In this document: positions 13,436-26,600 of the stretch, in pieces | How positions within the stretch are numbered: the first letter of the stretch is position 1 | Layout of the letters: every line of letters begins with the position of its first letter | Origin: Trichostrongylus colubriformis | Lineage: Eukaryota; Nematoda; Chromadorea; Rhabditida; Trichostrongylidae | Length of the DNA stretch: 64,000 nucleotides | Assembly: GCA_963978905.1 (NCBI GenBank) | Contig: OZ022259.1 | Coordinates: 13,082,001 to 13,146,000, forward strand | Reading direction: 5' to 3' | Program-made: the position numbers and the translations under genes | The notes under the pieces: generated by a model | What the model was told of the DNA's origin: nothing | Databases searched by the model: none | What the model saw: only the letters and a program-made list of their open reading frames with translations

Positions 13436-14245
13436 CGACAAGAGTCATCTAAGTCAATACCGTTGCTAAGCCCTCATGGAGGAGTTGGAAACTGTAATGC
13501 AAAACCAGTCGCTCTGAGGAGCGTGCGTTAGGACAGTTAAGCTAGGTCACGTCAAGCGAAGAGTCGACCGCACATATTAGCGCGCTGCAAAACTCAGAAC
13601 GGGATCACAAAAGATACTGTCGCTTGCGGAGGCGCAATTCGCATGACGCTGGGATTCATCTTTCTGACGCGGTTCCCCGTTTTAAAGAGATGTGGCAATT
13701 TTTAGGTCTATTTTTGGCTTTATGCTGCACTTTATTGCACGCTGCTGACAGCGTGCTTCCCGATAGTAAATGTCTCGATGAACACGCTATTCAGCAAAAT
13801 ACTCGGAGCTCAGAGACAGGTGAATCTGATGGCATAGTACTATGTATATACTTGCATGCTGTAATGATAGTTGTACGGACGAAATTCCTTCGTAATCAAA
13901 TTGACATCCAAAATACTACAAAAATGCTGAGTTATGTGCAAAAGTTCCAGTTTATATATTTTTGATTATATTTTATTTGGTAAGCTGTGGTAAACATACC
14001 ATTGCGAAGCTGAACTAAGATGATAGGGTCTCGATGAGTGTGTGCCCTTACGACATAAAATTCGCGTTGAGGCTGTTCGGCATGCGGCGCGGTGGTACGA
14101 GCCATGCATGCCATACTGGTGGGTCCTAAAGCAATCATGGTGCACTACACTTTACTCTAGGGGGAATTGCATCAGGACGCAACTGGTGCGGCGCCCTTAT
14201 ATCACACCTTTTCGTCGCGCGCCAAACGTGGACACGCATCATAGC
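13436..14245. repeat. Left arm of an inverted duplication
   Basis: This arm is the reverse complement, with scattered differences, of 15393-15665 plus 16368-16866. The right arm is interrupted by a 0.7-kb mariner palindrome (15666-16367) that this arm lacks. The arms flank the last two exons of transporter copy 2. Confidence 0.8.
13706..13819 (+). pseudogene. Orphan inverted copy of an MFS transporter exon
   Basis: A 114-base plus-strand copy of the exon at 16597-16484 in transporter copy 2. It keeps an open frame (FWLYAALYCTLLTACFPIV, then NTLFSKILGAQRQ), an acceptor (TTTTTAG) and a GTGAAT donor, differing at about three residues. No other transporter exons exist on this strand nearby, so it is a duplicated, stranded exon rather than a gene. 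Confidence 0.8.
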
Positions 14246-14674
14246 ATCAACCACTACACAGCTTCACTCCTCTATTTCCATAATTCGTCGAAAACACCCA
14301 TACGGGTATCTTGGGTTGGCAGTCCAATTGAACCCACTGCTTTCAGAGCACCGACAATCACAGAACGACACATCAGTCGTCCATCCAGTGACTGAAATTT
14401 GGTGAGAGATGATTGAAATTAGTGATAAGCCGTAGGCTTCATAATCTGCGAAATACAGAAGCTGAGTCACGTAATACATGTAGCACCAGCAGCAGTGCTA
14501 TGATTCATTCTACGACTGCCACAACTGAAAACTTGGAAAATCTTCCACGAAAAACTCGTGTATAAAACTATATGTACATCATTATAGACAAATGACAACA
14601 CCGATAATGACACACAAACAACATACATTAGGACGAAATTCCTCAAACAGTGATAATGTCGAGATCATTCAGTA

Positions 14675-17600
14675 TCACAGTCGGTACTTCACTCCGTTTT
14701 GATACTTCATGTGATCACCGCATGACAACTCAGGAATTTTCAGTGGGACCAACCGGCGGAAACATACAAGCCATAGCAGCAACGTAATGGCCAGTGTACC
14801 CAGCTGAAACATAAAATTCAAAAGGTGTTTTCAGAATAAAAGGAAAACTTTTTTTCTTTTTTTCTCTGCATATATACGTACAATCATGTTTGAAGCGCGC
14901 GCCAAAAAACTCGGACTGTGTCACGGCGCCACGCGACAAGTCTCGCTGGTCTCGTTATCGTAAGCTGTGCGCTGCCGTTGCCTACCCACGTGACCTCGTA
15001 CAATTCGTGCGTCCTGATGCCGTTTTCGTGATGCCACTTTTTGAGAGACACTACTTTACAATACGAGCAATCTGCCATAAATCGAGTGTGAAGGATAAAA
15101 TACCTCGATGCTCCACACGGGGACTGGACCGTACTGTTGGAATAAACCTGACACCAGAAGTGGTCCTACGGTACGAGCTAAACTACCGGACATCAACATG
15201 ATTCCTTGCATAGTTCCCTGAAACTCATGCTAATTTTCGCCGCAGCTCGCGATAGAGAGTTGTTAAGTATGCTGAGTTATGGGCAATAACATTGGTCTCG
15301 GACGGACTCGTAACTCGCACTCCATGCTTTCTGTACACATGTGCTAATTCATACTGCTGAAACTGGGTGTGTGCCACTAGGACAGCAAATTAGCGTGTCC
15401 ACGTTTGGCGCGCGACGAAAAGGTGTGATATAAGGGCACCGTAGTAGTTGCGCCCTGACGCAATTGCCCCTAGGATAAGGTGTAGTGCACCGTGATCGCT
15501 TTAGGTCCCATCCACTACGGCATGCATAGCTCGCACCATCGCGTCGCATGCCGGACGCCGCAACGCGGATTTTCGTCCTAATGGCACACACTCATCGAGA
15601 GCCTTTCATCTTAACTCATCTTTGCAATGGTTTGTTCACCATAGCTTATCAAGTAAAATATATAATGAGAAATATTAGGTAGTCTTAAAAGTCTTTTCGT
15701 ATTTTTAAATACCGCTTTTTCCCTCAAAACTGCTTTCCACAAAATTTCTTCTGTACATATATATGTAGTAGAAGTCCACACGCATCTATAGGTATTGTTG
15801 TCTTCCATCTCCCTGATAACCTTTTTCGGCAAAATCAAAATATCAAAAGTCACCTCATTTTCAATTCCAATTTTTTTTCTTTGAATGGCGTTAGACAGGG
15901 AAAGGAAAAGGTGATAATCCGATGGAGCAAGATCAGGGCTATAAGGCAGCAATTTCAATCCAAGCTCGAGAATTTTTTAAAAGAAAAAATTTTAAAAAAT
16001 TTTTACCACTAGTGAAAAAATGACTCGAAAAAAATTTTCGAGCTTGGATAAAAATTGCTGGCCCATCCACCTTATAGCCCTGATCTTGCTCCATCGGATT
16101 ATCACCTTTTCCTTTCCCTGTCTAACGCCATTCAAAGAAAATTTTTTTTATAATTTTTGTATTAAAAATGAGGTTGACCGTTGATATGTTTATATTGCCG
16201 AAAAGGGTTATCCGGGAGATGGAAGAGAATAATACCTATAGATGCGTGAGGAGTTGTACTACATGTGTATGTACAGAAGAGATTGCTGGAAAGCAGTCTG
16301 GAGGGAAAAAGCGGTATTTGAAAATACGAAAAAAACTTTTTAGACTACCCAATATATTAACGGAGCTTTTGCACATAACTCAGCATCTTTGGATGTCATT
16401 TTGATTACGACGGATTATCGTTCGTACAACTATCATTGCAGTATCCAGATATGCAAAGCGTAGTACTATGCCATAGGACTCACCTGTCTTCGGGCTCCGA
16501 GTATTTTACTGAATAGCGTGTTCATCGAGACATTTACTATCGGGAAGCACGCTGCCAGCAGCGTGCAATAAAGTGCAGCATAAAGCCAAAAATTAACCTA
16601 AAAATTGCCACATCTCTTTTAAACAGGAAATCGCGTTAGAAAGATAGGTGCCAGCGTCATACGAATTGAGCCGCCACAAGCGACAATTGCTTTGGTGATC
16701 CCGTTCTGAATTTTGCAGCTCGCTAATATGCGCGGTCGCCGACTTTTCGCTTGACGTGACCTAGCTTAACTGTCCTGACGAACGCTCTTCAGAACGATTG
16801 GTTTTGCATTACAGTTTCCAACTCTTCCATAAAGCAACGGTATTGACTTCGATGACTCTTGTCGAAGGAAATGGGCTGCTAGGTGGGCTTTTTTGTCGAC
16901 GACACCACGCTTCGATTGTGCTGCATATTCATGAGCTTGCCCGCTTTCATTACTATAATACCACCAATTTATTCAAAAAGTACTTATTTAACTCAGTATG
17001 AACTCCCTTGCATTGAAGGCACACCCCACGCAAACCAGATAGGTCGATTTACCTTCTTGGAGAGTACCCATGAGTAACTATCCAGGCTCCACCTTTTTCT
17101 CGCCGCTACGATAGGCTATTACGGCGCTTCACCTGCGCGAATCCGGTCCGACCATACCCTCTTGAGCTCCCCTAATGGCCAAGTGAGCAAAATGGGTGGC
17201 GTCGGAGTGGGTTCGATAAGATATAGCGCCGCGATAGCGCACCGTGGAGGCGAGAAAAAGGTGCAGCCTGGATGGTTACCCAAGGATCTACTCCCTCAAG
17301 GAGGTTAGTCGCCTTGTGTGCTTATCGTGGAGTGTGCCTTCAAACTTCACGCATTGTCACCTTCGTTCTACCGAAGCCATGGACACTGCGTTGAAAAAAG
17401 TGTTCTTTGGGAACCATTTCTTCGCGCATACTGTTTTTGAAATTCTTCATTCGGCGGATCGGCATACCGGATTATTTGCGATTTGGGTTCTTGCCAATGG
17501 CACGTAACACCACATCAGTCAATATGAACCGCCGATCTGCCTGAGATCCAAATCGCGGATTTGCGGATGCGCGCATTTTCTCGTTCGATATGTATCTATT

Positions 17601-20600
17601 CATTGACGCAAAAATTCCAGGGATTTCATTCAGTTGGGTATGAACGCAGCCGAATCAATCTCCTTATCCATAACACAGTACATATCTGCGCAACGGACTC
17701 ACATCATGTGTGGAAGCGCACCACTTATATTCGCTCGTATCGCAACCAACGCTCTCATTGTTCTTCGTGGCATCTGAATAGAGAAGAACTTCGGCTTTCA
17801 GAATGTGGCTGAGAAACTCATGATTAGAAAATCCGTGAGCAGGCCCAGATGGCCCTCTCAAAGAAATCATTCTAGGGCGCGTTATAGAGAACTTTCGATC
17901 ACACATGTATACTGGGCGTAACGTCATCAGTAACCGAGCTCGTAGCGTTGGGCAAGGCACGGCGTCGCACAAAATTCACGCGCGATGCACACGGCACATT
18001 TGCGTGGGAGGTGGCACTAATGAGTCTAGAAAGGACACACAGGTATGTAAGGAAATGTGATTGGGTTCACTGGGAGTCGAGGATTCCTCGACAGGAAGTC
18101 GTATTTCACGGGTGGGATGGCAGAGGTCAACAATGGCCTAGGCTAGATGTCAAGAGGAACGTGCCGTCAGCTGACCCGGGTGTATAAGGAAATGTGATTG
18201 AGTTTGAGCGATAAACACAACAATTACTGTAATAAATACTTAGTAATACTTGCAATGAGCAATAGATAGTACTAATACTGTAGAGGTTACGCAGATGGTA
18301 AGAGGAGAGGTCCTATTTGGTCCCCTGTTGAGTGGGCGGGTCATACCGAAGCTGCCATTTTCTCGACACCCGTGTGCCATGAGGAGGGAGTCAGAAACGC
18401 AGCATGGCGTGAGCGATACGTTTTATGGAACGTCTCGTCGCAACCCAACGCAACACGCTTACCGATAATAGTACTGTATAGACAAGAATAAAGGAAAAAG
18501 CTGCTTAGTACCGTATACGCAGATCCACAGTGCATTCGACAAAAGCGCATCACTTACTTGCAGGTGTCCATTTGAGCGTTGATCCAATCGGAAAGGGGAA
18601 CGTTGCAATATGAAAAAGTAGACCTGCGCAAAGGCCGATCATCGTCCAAATTCGCTCGCGTCCTTTTGACACACTAGAAACGACAGAATTGATGTAGAGA
18701 GGTAGCTCCGCAGTTCTTACTCACGAAGAAAAAAAAGACAGATAGAGTCTTATTTGAGCATGGCTTTGTTTTTGTCTCTTGTAAGCTTTACAAAGCAGAA
18801 TCTTACAACCAACCAAAACAACACCATGTAAGGCTCTCCCTCGTTCGAACCGCGTTCATACTCTGAGGTGCCGGCTGCAGGGCGAGGCTACGTGCCTCTG
18901 CGTCTTCGCCTATGCCAGCCTGCCTCGCTGCCTGCGTCGTACCTGCACCTCCCTGGTGCCACACTGACTCCCTTCCTGTGAACGTAGCCACGTCCTGCTG
19001 GCACTGAGCAAGGAGGCGGCCTCAACGATGTGCTTTTCAATTCTGGTGCGAAAAACTCACTAATCACCGAGTTTGATCACGAAACCTGCATAGACAAGCA
19101 CACTCGCGGCACCGTTGGTCGCCTGTAGAATTCCTAAAATGGAAGTATGTGGATGAAATGGCTTCTTCCGCAAGCAGAAATTATCACCGTTAGTATATTG
19201 ATTCCTTTTGTTGTTGTTAATTATTAATGCCCATGAGATTAACATGCTCATTGGACACCATTCAACTATCACTCTTACACCGCGATATGGTCAGAAAAAT
19301 TGTCGCTGAAACTTGGGAACGCTGATCACGAATATGAAATCCGTTTTCAGCCTTGACGCCATTGGTGCAATTACACCACAGTGGTGCAACAACTTGATTT
19401 TCCCAAAATCCCCAATATTTCATCTATACGGGTAATTTGGATTCTGATCACGAATATGGCATTCATTCGAGGACTGGCATCGTTCGATACCATTACAGCA
19501 GTGCTAATGTCGGGCCGCGGTTATTTTCACCGCCGGCAGGGCGTGGCTGCGTTCACAGGCAGCGAGGGAGAGTGGCACGGGAGAGGTGCAGCGATGACGC
19601 AGGCAACGAGGCAGGGTGGCATAGGCGGAGGTGCAGAGCTAGGCAGCCACGCCCTGCCGCCGGCACCGAAAAGTACGACCGCGGCCTTACAGGGGCACCG
19701 CACTGTGCACGCTATTTCGCCTGAGCCCACGCAACGCAGTTTTCTCAAATCGAGAAGATCGTTTTCCTTGGCTTGTTGTCGGCAATCATCGTTGTATTCC
19801 ACGAATGCTCCTAATTTATATGCATGTAGCGTATATAATAGAGGTTCTGGATGGCGTTACAGCCAAACAAGGAGCATTTTGAAGCCGGTCCAATTATTAC
19901 CGATATTAACGACAGCCTGATGTGAATTCCAGCTCCACATCGCCATGGCATACATCGATCCGACTCTGCAAAAAATCAACCTGCTGTACAAAATTTCGTC
20001 TTGGCCTCTAGAAATCTGCATAATCTCAAACAGTGAAAGCTTGGTCCACAATAACTCACGTTTCTAGATTCGTAATGATGAACATAAGAGTGAACTGTGT
20101 TACAACACAGACGGAGACGGCAATCACATCGAATTTTGGCAGCGGATTGTAGTCATCTGAAATACTTTTTTCCATAATAGCTTTGAAATGGGCAGCATTC
20201 TTTATAACATTAGAACTTCTTTTTGTCTATCCCTATCATGTCTATTTCATAACTCGTTCTTCGATTGAAGGGTAATTCCACGATAAAGCTAGTCGACCGA
20301 TTCTAACCCCGAAGGATAGCTTAGCCCGCATTTGCAAAAGTCTCAGCTGCTCGGCCCAGGGATGAATGTCGGTATGGAAGCGTGATAGGTGTAGTAGCCT
20401 GCCTCTGTGAGCTGGCCGATGTCGGGCATTCTGTGTAAGACCGTGCATCCTTTCTGACATCTCTCTGTTACTCATCATCTCCCGTCCTTTTTCCCGTGTT
20501 TCTTGTCAGGTTATCTCTCCGGGCCTCTAATCAACTTGTCGAAAACTCGCCAATGTCGTAAATAGTAGGCTATCAAGAGCATTCATTCTGGAGTGACCTG

Positions 20601-23600
20601 ATCAGGGAACGGTTTCCAATTCCCGTGAAATTCTGAAAAGAGACCTAAGTGGATCTACAGGGTCTCGAACGCTGCTTTCAAATTTGAATCCAAAATAGCA
20701 AAATACCGCCCCGAAGTTAGTTAAGGGGGGTCAGAGTTTGCCTGCGATGGCTTATACGATAGGGGGGTACATTGCTTGTAGTAAGGCATCATCGAGGCTA
20801 CCATGTGTGCAGCAACCGTCACCGTGGCTCAGTGATAGCCCATTTGCCCTAAAGGTGATGAAATGTTGATTTGCTCCTTCGATTGTGTCTTCTGGTGAGT
20901 CAGTGAGTTATCGGAAGGTGAACCTCTTCAAACCTTCCCAACTCGTTTCGGAACGGCATTTGCAAAATGGGTTATTGAATACGAAGTCCAGATGCCTACT
21001 AGTACGAAAGTGAAGGAGAAGGAAAGTAATGGAACGGCCAGAAACCTGAAAAACAGGACCCTCTTCTTACCCTTGACTCCGAAAGGAGGCGGGCTCTGAT
21101 AGCGAAGGGGAGCAGGCGCCGTGAAAACAAGCGTGAACTGTTGAAAGAGATGGCTCTCAAAAAGCCCGGTAATCGCTGGAAATTCCGCCACATAGAGCTT
21201 TCTTGGACCCGTAGTTTACATTTTGATGACTCACATTAAAGTTCTCATTGGCCACATGACCCTTACCATTATCCTCACTGGATACGACAGGCGCGATGCC
21301 ACACACCCCACCCATGTCACTGTGATGCGTCTATTTTAGGGCGGAACATGATGCGGAGGAGGAATGGGTAAACTACACGAACTTCCTTGCACTGCTGCTA
21401 GATAATTGCTACCTTCGATAATCACTGAGTGATAATCGTCCAACTGTGCCATTTCCATTAGCAATCCCTTCTGCGTTTTGCGTGTGTATTACCTGACGCT
21501 GATGTGTGCCACTGGCGCAGAAAATTTGCGTCACTGTGTTCGGGGTGCGACAGGAGGTGTGCGAGCTAAACGCGTCATATGTATTTGGATTCTGAATAGA
21601 TGACGGTTTTCTACGCCTTATTTCAGTCTCTAACGACCCACCTGAATCCGCTCCTAGCCAGCACCATCCGCTGCCAATTTTACATCCCCACTTCAAGCTT
21701 ATCGCTGTAGAATTGGCGTGCTCTAATCACCAAATCTGACTGTCAGATTTGGTGATTAGAGCAGCCAATTCTACAGCGGTGAGCCACCGTCACCTACTCA
21801 CCACTGTCATCTTCTTGAACACCGGCATAATTTTCTTCGAGCAAAATTAATAGTAACACCAGCGACACAATACAGATCAGGGTAGCGAACCAAGCCGGTG
21901 CTGTGTACATGTTCAAATGAAGAGGTCCAAACACGACTCCGGGAAATTTGATCGGGGCGAAAGCTACCTAAAGTCAGACATGATGCAATTCTTACAACAA
22001 TGTTGTAATATAAACACTTCAAAACTTGAGCTGTTCAACTGAATACCAAGCATTACCGGAATTCCCGGACCAATAGTCATTCCAATCACATAGCTGGCCT
22101 GGATGAATGTGATGGCACGAGCGCGATCCTTCAGACTACTGGCAGTGGAAGCGTACGCGCGCATCACTCCTACTGTACCGGCTCCAAGACCTATGAAGAA
22201 CCTGAAACGGCTTTTATTTTCTAGCTTAATGACGTAAGTGCATTGCATTCTAGACCAGTCGTGGAAGTTCTGCATTTATTCTGGTAGGCTTTGCACCGAC
22301 CATAGTGCTGTAATTATAGTTACCAGTCGGGTTGGCCGGCTGACGCCGGCCAACCCTCCTGGACTCGGATTGGCCGGCTTCGCCGGCCAATCCTCGTAGG
22401 GGCGGCTTCGCCGCCCCGGCAGGGTGGCTTTGGGGCTTTCTGTTTTGTAGCGAGGAGCGACTTTCGGCTCGCCGCTAGCGCGGCGAGCCGACTTTCGCAT
22501 GCGCGCTTCGCGCGCATTGCAGCAGGAATAGGCCCTGTGTATAGGGAGCGCACATAGCAGCAGGGAACGGATAATATGCGGCTTGTACATATTGTGAGCA
22601 AATCTCCAACGATCATCGGCTTTGGTTAAAACTCAGAGACACCACACCCATCTGTAACTTCTTCCCCACTGAAGGCAAAACCCCTTAAAAGAAAGGCAGG
22701 ATTCGATCCGAACACAAAAATAGAATTGAAGCACTTAGTAGTACCAAAGTAAGGAAGATGGATCGAAACGGTCAAAAAATCCAAGAAAGAAGACCCCCTT
22801 CCCATCGTTGATCCAAGTGTGTAAGGCACAATCGCAGAGGGGCGGCCACGCTAAAAGGAGCGGCAGCAGTTGGAGGTGTCTCATCGTGAGCGCTGAGACG
22901 CTCCGTAGTAGTTGACTTTTGAGGATTAAAAGTTTGGAGAGGACGTGCATGTATCAGTTCTATAAGAAACATTGACCTTAACTGATTGCCGAGAGATACA
23001 CCTGATAATAACACACCACTCCCTAATGGTAACCGAGAACAAACAGTCACTTTGTGAGTGTGGTACCAATATTGCAATTATGGCCGGGCTAGGCTTAGAA
23101 CTTATGTACTCTATACACAGGGGGTTGACGTGTACAGAGTACATAAATTTGGTGGGTTGACTCCTACCCAATCCTAACCTGCCGGACCTCCACACACCCG
23201 TACCTAATTTGCTTCTTGTGTGCTCCCTACATTTTGGTCTGTCCCTATCCAGTTCTTACTCGCACGACCTGAGCAGTCCCATTCCTGACCTTCCCAATTT
23301 TCGCAACCCAAGCGAGGGTTTATAAATTTGAGTACCCATCGGTTTTGGCGCAGGCCCCGCCCATAGTGGGCGGAGCTAACCTTAAAACTTATATGCTCCG
23401 TACACATGACTCCTACCCAATCCTAACCTGCCCGCCCTCCACAGGCCCGTGCCTTATTTGCTTATTGCACCCTTCACTTTGGTCAGTCCCTCCCCAGTCC
23501 TTACATGCGCGACTTCAACAGATAGGCTTAGAATTTATGTGCTCCGTACACTTATGTTTTTCTCTACGCTCTCCTAACTTGCCCTACCTCTACAGGCCCG

Positions 23601-26600
23601 TTCCTAATTTGCTTCTTGTGTGCTCCCTACATTTTGGTCTGTCCCTATCCAGTCCTTACTCGCACGACTTCAACAACCCTTTCCTAACTTGCCCGATTTT
23701 CCGCACTTAAGCGAGGACCTAAATTCGTTTATTCATCGATTTCGGCGCAAGCCCCTCCCATGGTGGGCGGAGTTAGGCTTGGAACTTATGTGGTCCGTAC
23801 ACTTGGTCCCTACCCAATACTAACCTGCCCGACCTCCACAGCCCGTGCCTAATTTGCATTCCCTGTGATCTGTGTTCCCTTTACTTTGGTCAGTCCCTCC
23901 CCAGTCCTTACATGCGCGACTTCAACAGACTCTTTCCTAACTTGCCCGATTTCCAACACCTGAGCGAGGACATAAATTCATTTATTCATCGATTTCGGCG
24001 CAAGACCCGCCCATGGTGGGCGGAGCTAGGCTTAGTTCTTATATGCTCTGTACAGTTGAGATGAGGCCCTACCAAGTCTTAACTTGCACGATCCCTGCAG
24101 GCACTCTTGATTTAGCCGATTTTTTCAACCATTTCTGCGCAAGCCCCGCTCACGGTGGGCGGAGCTAGGCTTAGTCCTTAATGAGCTCCGCACACTTTGG
24201 TCAACCCCTACCCATCCCCAACTTGCCCGACCTCTCCACGTTGCAATTGAGTTGAAAGTAGATTATGTGACAAAAAACGGACACATGCACACACACACAC
24301 AAACACACCAAACTTCTGGTTTTAGCTTGCCTCTCATGTGCTCCGTACATTTTGGCTTACCCCAACCCATCCCTAACTTGCCCGACCTCTACAGGTCCAT
24401 TCCTAGCCTGCCTGATTTTTGGAACCTGAGCGTGGACTTAAATTTGAACACCGGCAGTTTCCGCGCAAGCCTCGCTCACAGTGGGCGGAGCTAGGCTTAA
24501 TTCTTATGTGCTCTGTGCGCTTAGGTCAGCATCTACCCAATTCTAACATGCCCGACCTTTCCAGACAGCAGTTCAGTTGAGACAACATAACAATGGGATA
24601 GGGGTGTATGTGGTGCAGACAGCTTGTAAATGATTGACGCTGGACTGTGGGAGTGACATGGGTACCCTCGGTGTATCCCTAAGTGTAATTTCCTTACCGG
24701 CCCATCACAACACAGCTGCGTCGCCATTCGCCTTTCGAGGCTCCTTATCAGCCCTTCAGTTGCTATCACATCCGTTCCCTCACCATTGATATCCCCTTAC
24801 CACCCCTACATTACCTTAAAAATTCAGGATCCCAGCTTTGCTGCGACGCGAGATATGAATTTCCCGCCATTCGCCTTTCGAGGCTCCTTATCAGCCCTTA
24901 TCAGTTGCTATCACTTCCGTTCATTCACCATTAATGTCCCCTTACCACCCCTACATTACCTTAAAAATTCAGTATCCCAGCTTTGCTGCGACGCGAGATA
25001 TGAATTTCCCGCCATTCGCCTTTCGAGGCTCCTTATCAGCCCTTATCAGTTGCTATCACTTCCGTTCCTTCACCACTAATGTCCCCTTACCACATCTACA
25101 TTACCTTAAAAATTCAGGATCCCAGCTTTGCTGCGACGCGAGATATGAATTTCCCGCTATTCGCCTTTCGAGGCTCCTTATCAGCCCTTATCAGTTGCTA
25201 TCACTTCCGTTCCCTCACCATTGATGTCCCCTTAACACCCCTACATTACCTTAAAAATTCAGGATCCCAGCTTTGCTGCGACGCGAGATAGGAATTATGC
25301 GGTGAGCGGACAGACAGACACACACACACACACACAGACAAACAAACACACCAAACTTCTGCTTTATATATAGAGTATGATAGTAAGGATGTCAATACAT
25401 TGACGCCCGCGTGCATGGCCAGATATGCTGTTAAGGTTGTCCTTCCAGGTGTCGAGGATTTCTCGACAAGGGATCGTATCACGGGTGAAATAGGGGCGAG
25501 TCGTAATTACAGAAGCCAGAAATAGTCCTAGGCTAGATGATAAGCGGAACGTGCCCTCACCTGACCCGGTTATGTAAGGAAATAGGTAGAATTTGAGTGA
25601 TCATCACAAAATTCACAGTAATAGAAAACTCAGTCGTGCTGGGCAACCGACATTATTTACTGGTGCTGTAGAGATTATGTAGATATCAAAAAAGGGTAGA
25701 GGGTCGCTTTTGTGTTCGCGTTGAGGGAGAGGGTAGTACTGAACAGGCCATTTTCACTGGAACCTGGGTGTGCCCTGTTGCCCGCGCAAACTCTTACTTC
25801 TGGAATATGTGCATCGCCGAGTATGCAAATGGATATTACCCTCATTAACAAAGTTTTCCAACGTTTCTGTTGCTATACACCTTTTATTCATTTTCCTTTG
25901 GATTTATGAAAAACATGGCTAGTTGACATCTTCAATTTCAGCAAATTCAGGAAACTTCAAAATCACACAGTGCTTGGAATATGTCATGTGTTGTTCCATG
26001 TATCCAGGGGACCGGGGCACTATGTCTTTGCAAAGTGAATATTACTCTAGTTGAAACTTCGTCTCTCGGTATTCAGAATTTCGGATTTCCTTAAATCCCC
26101 ATGGAAGTATTTGCTATCCTGAAGCTTAGCCATAATTTCCTTGTTTTGTGGCAGAGTAGGCCCGCGAGCAATGCGCCCATGTCACATGTGTGACATGCGC
26201 GTAAAAAGGCACAGGCATCAATGTGTTTCATAGCCTCCTATATAAGGCTGAAATGGAGCCAAGAACCTCAACAAAGTAAAGGCTTTTGAGCATTCCAATG
26301 AACTACACTCTGATAATTCCCTAATGCGGTGAAACTAAGCAAGGCTAAGACTGAAAAGTTAAGACAACTTTTCTATGTAGACTTTTATCTGTCGATATTC
26401 TACATATCACCAATGTCCTACCCCGATGCGGTTAACTAAAAGGTTTCCCAATCTCCTGCCCTTTCCGTGCACGAAGAAATCGGGTTCCCTTGACGAATCT
26501 CAGTGTTTCGGACCCTTTCCAGGTCAATGTGGATCTGCGGAGTAACGCAATATGACATAAGCTAAAATCCACATTCTCCTTCCCTAGGGAAAGGAAACCT

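Noticed and set aside
19381..19920. 179-codon plus-strand frame, the longest in the window
   Set aside because: It runs through a family A inverted-repeat element and antisense to transporter introns; no protein motif.
22276..22616. Overlapping minus-strand coding frames over the GC hairpins
   Set aside because: The frames are created by GC-rich palindromes lacking stops; composition is low-complexity and it lies in a defined intron.
24786..25291. Three similar overlapping open frames suggesting a repeated protein
   Set aside because: They are the same 145-base tandem repeat read in three frames; the period is not a multiple of three and no splice or start context exists.
24716..25292. Possible CRISPR-like array
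   Set aside because: The units are head-to-tail with no unique spacers, in a eukaryotic intron.
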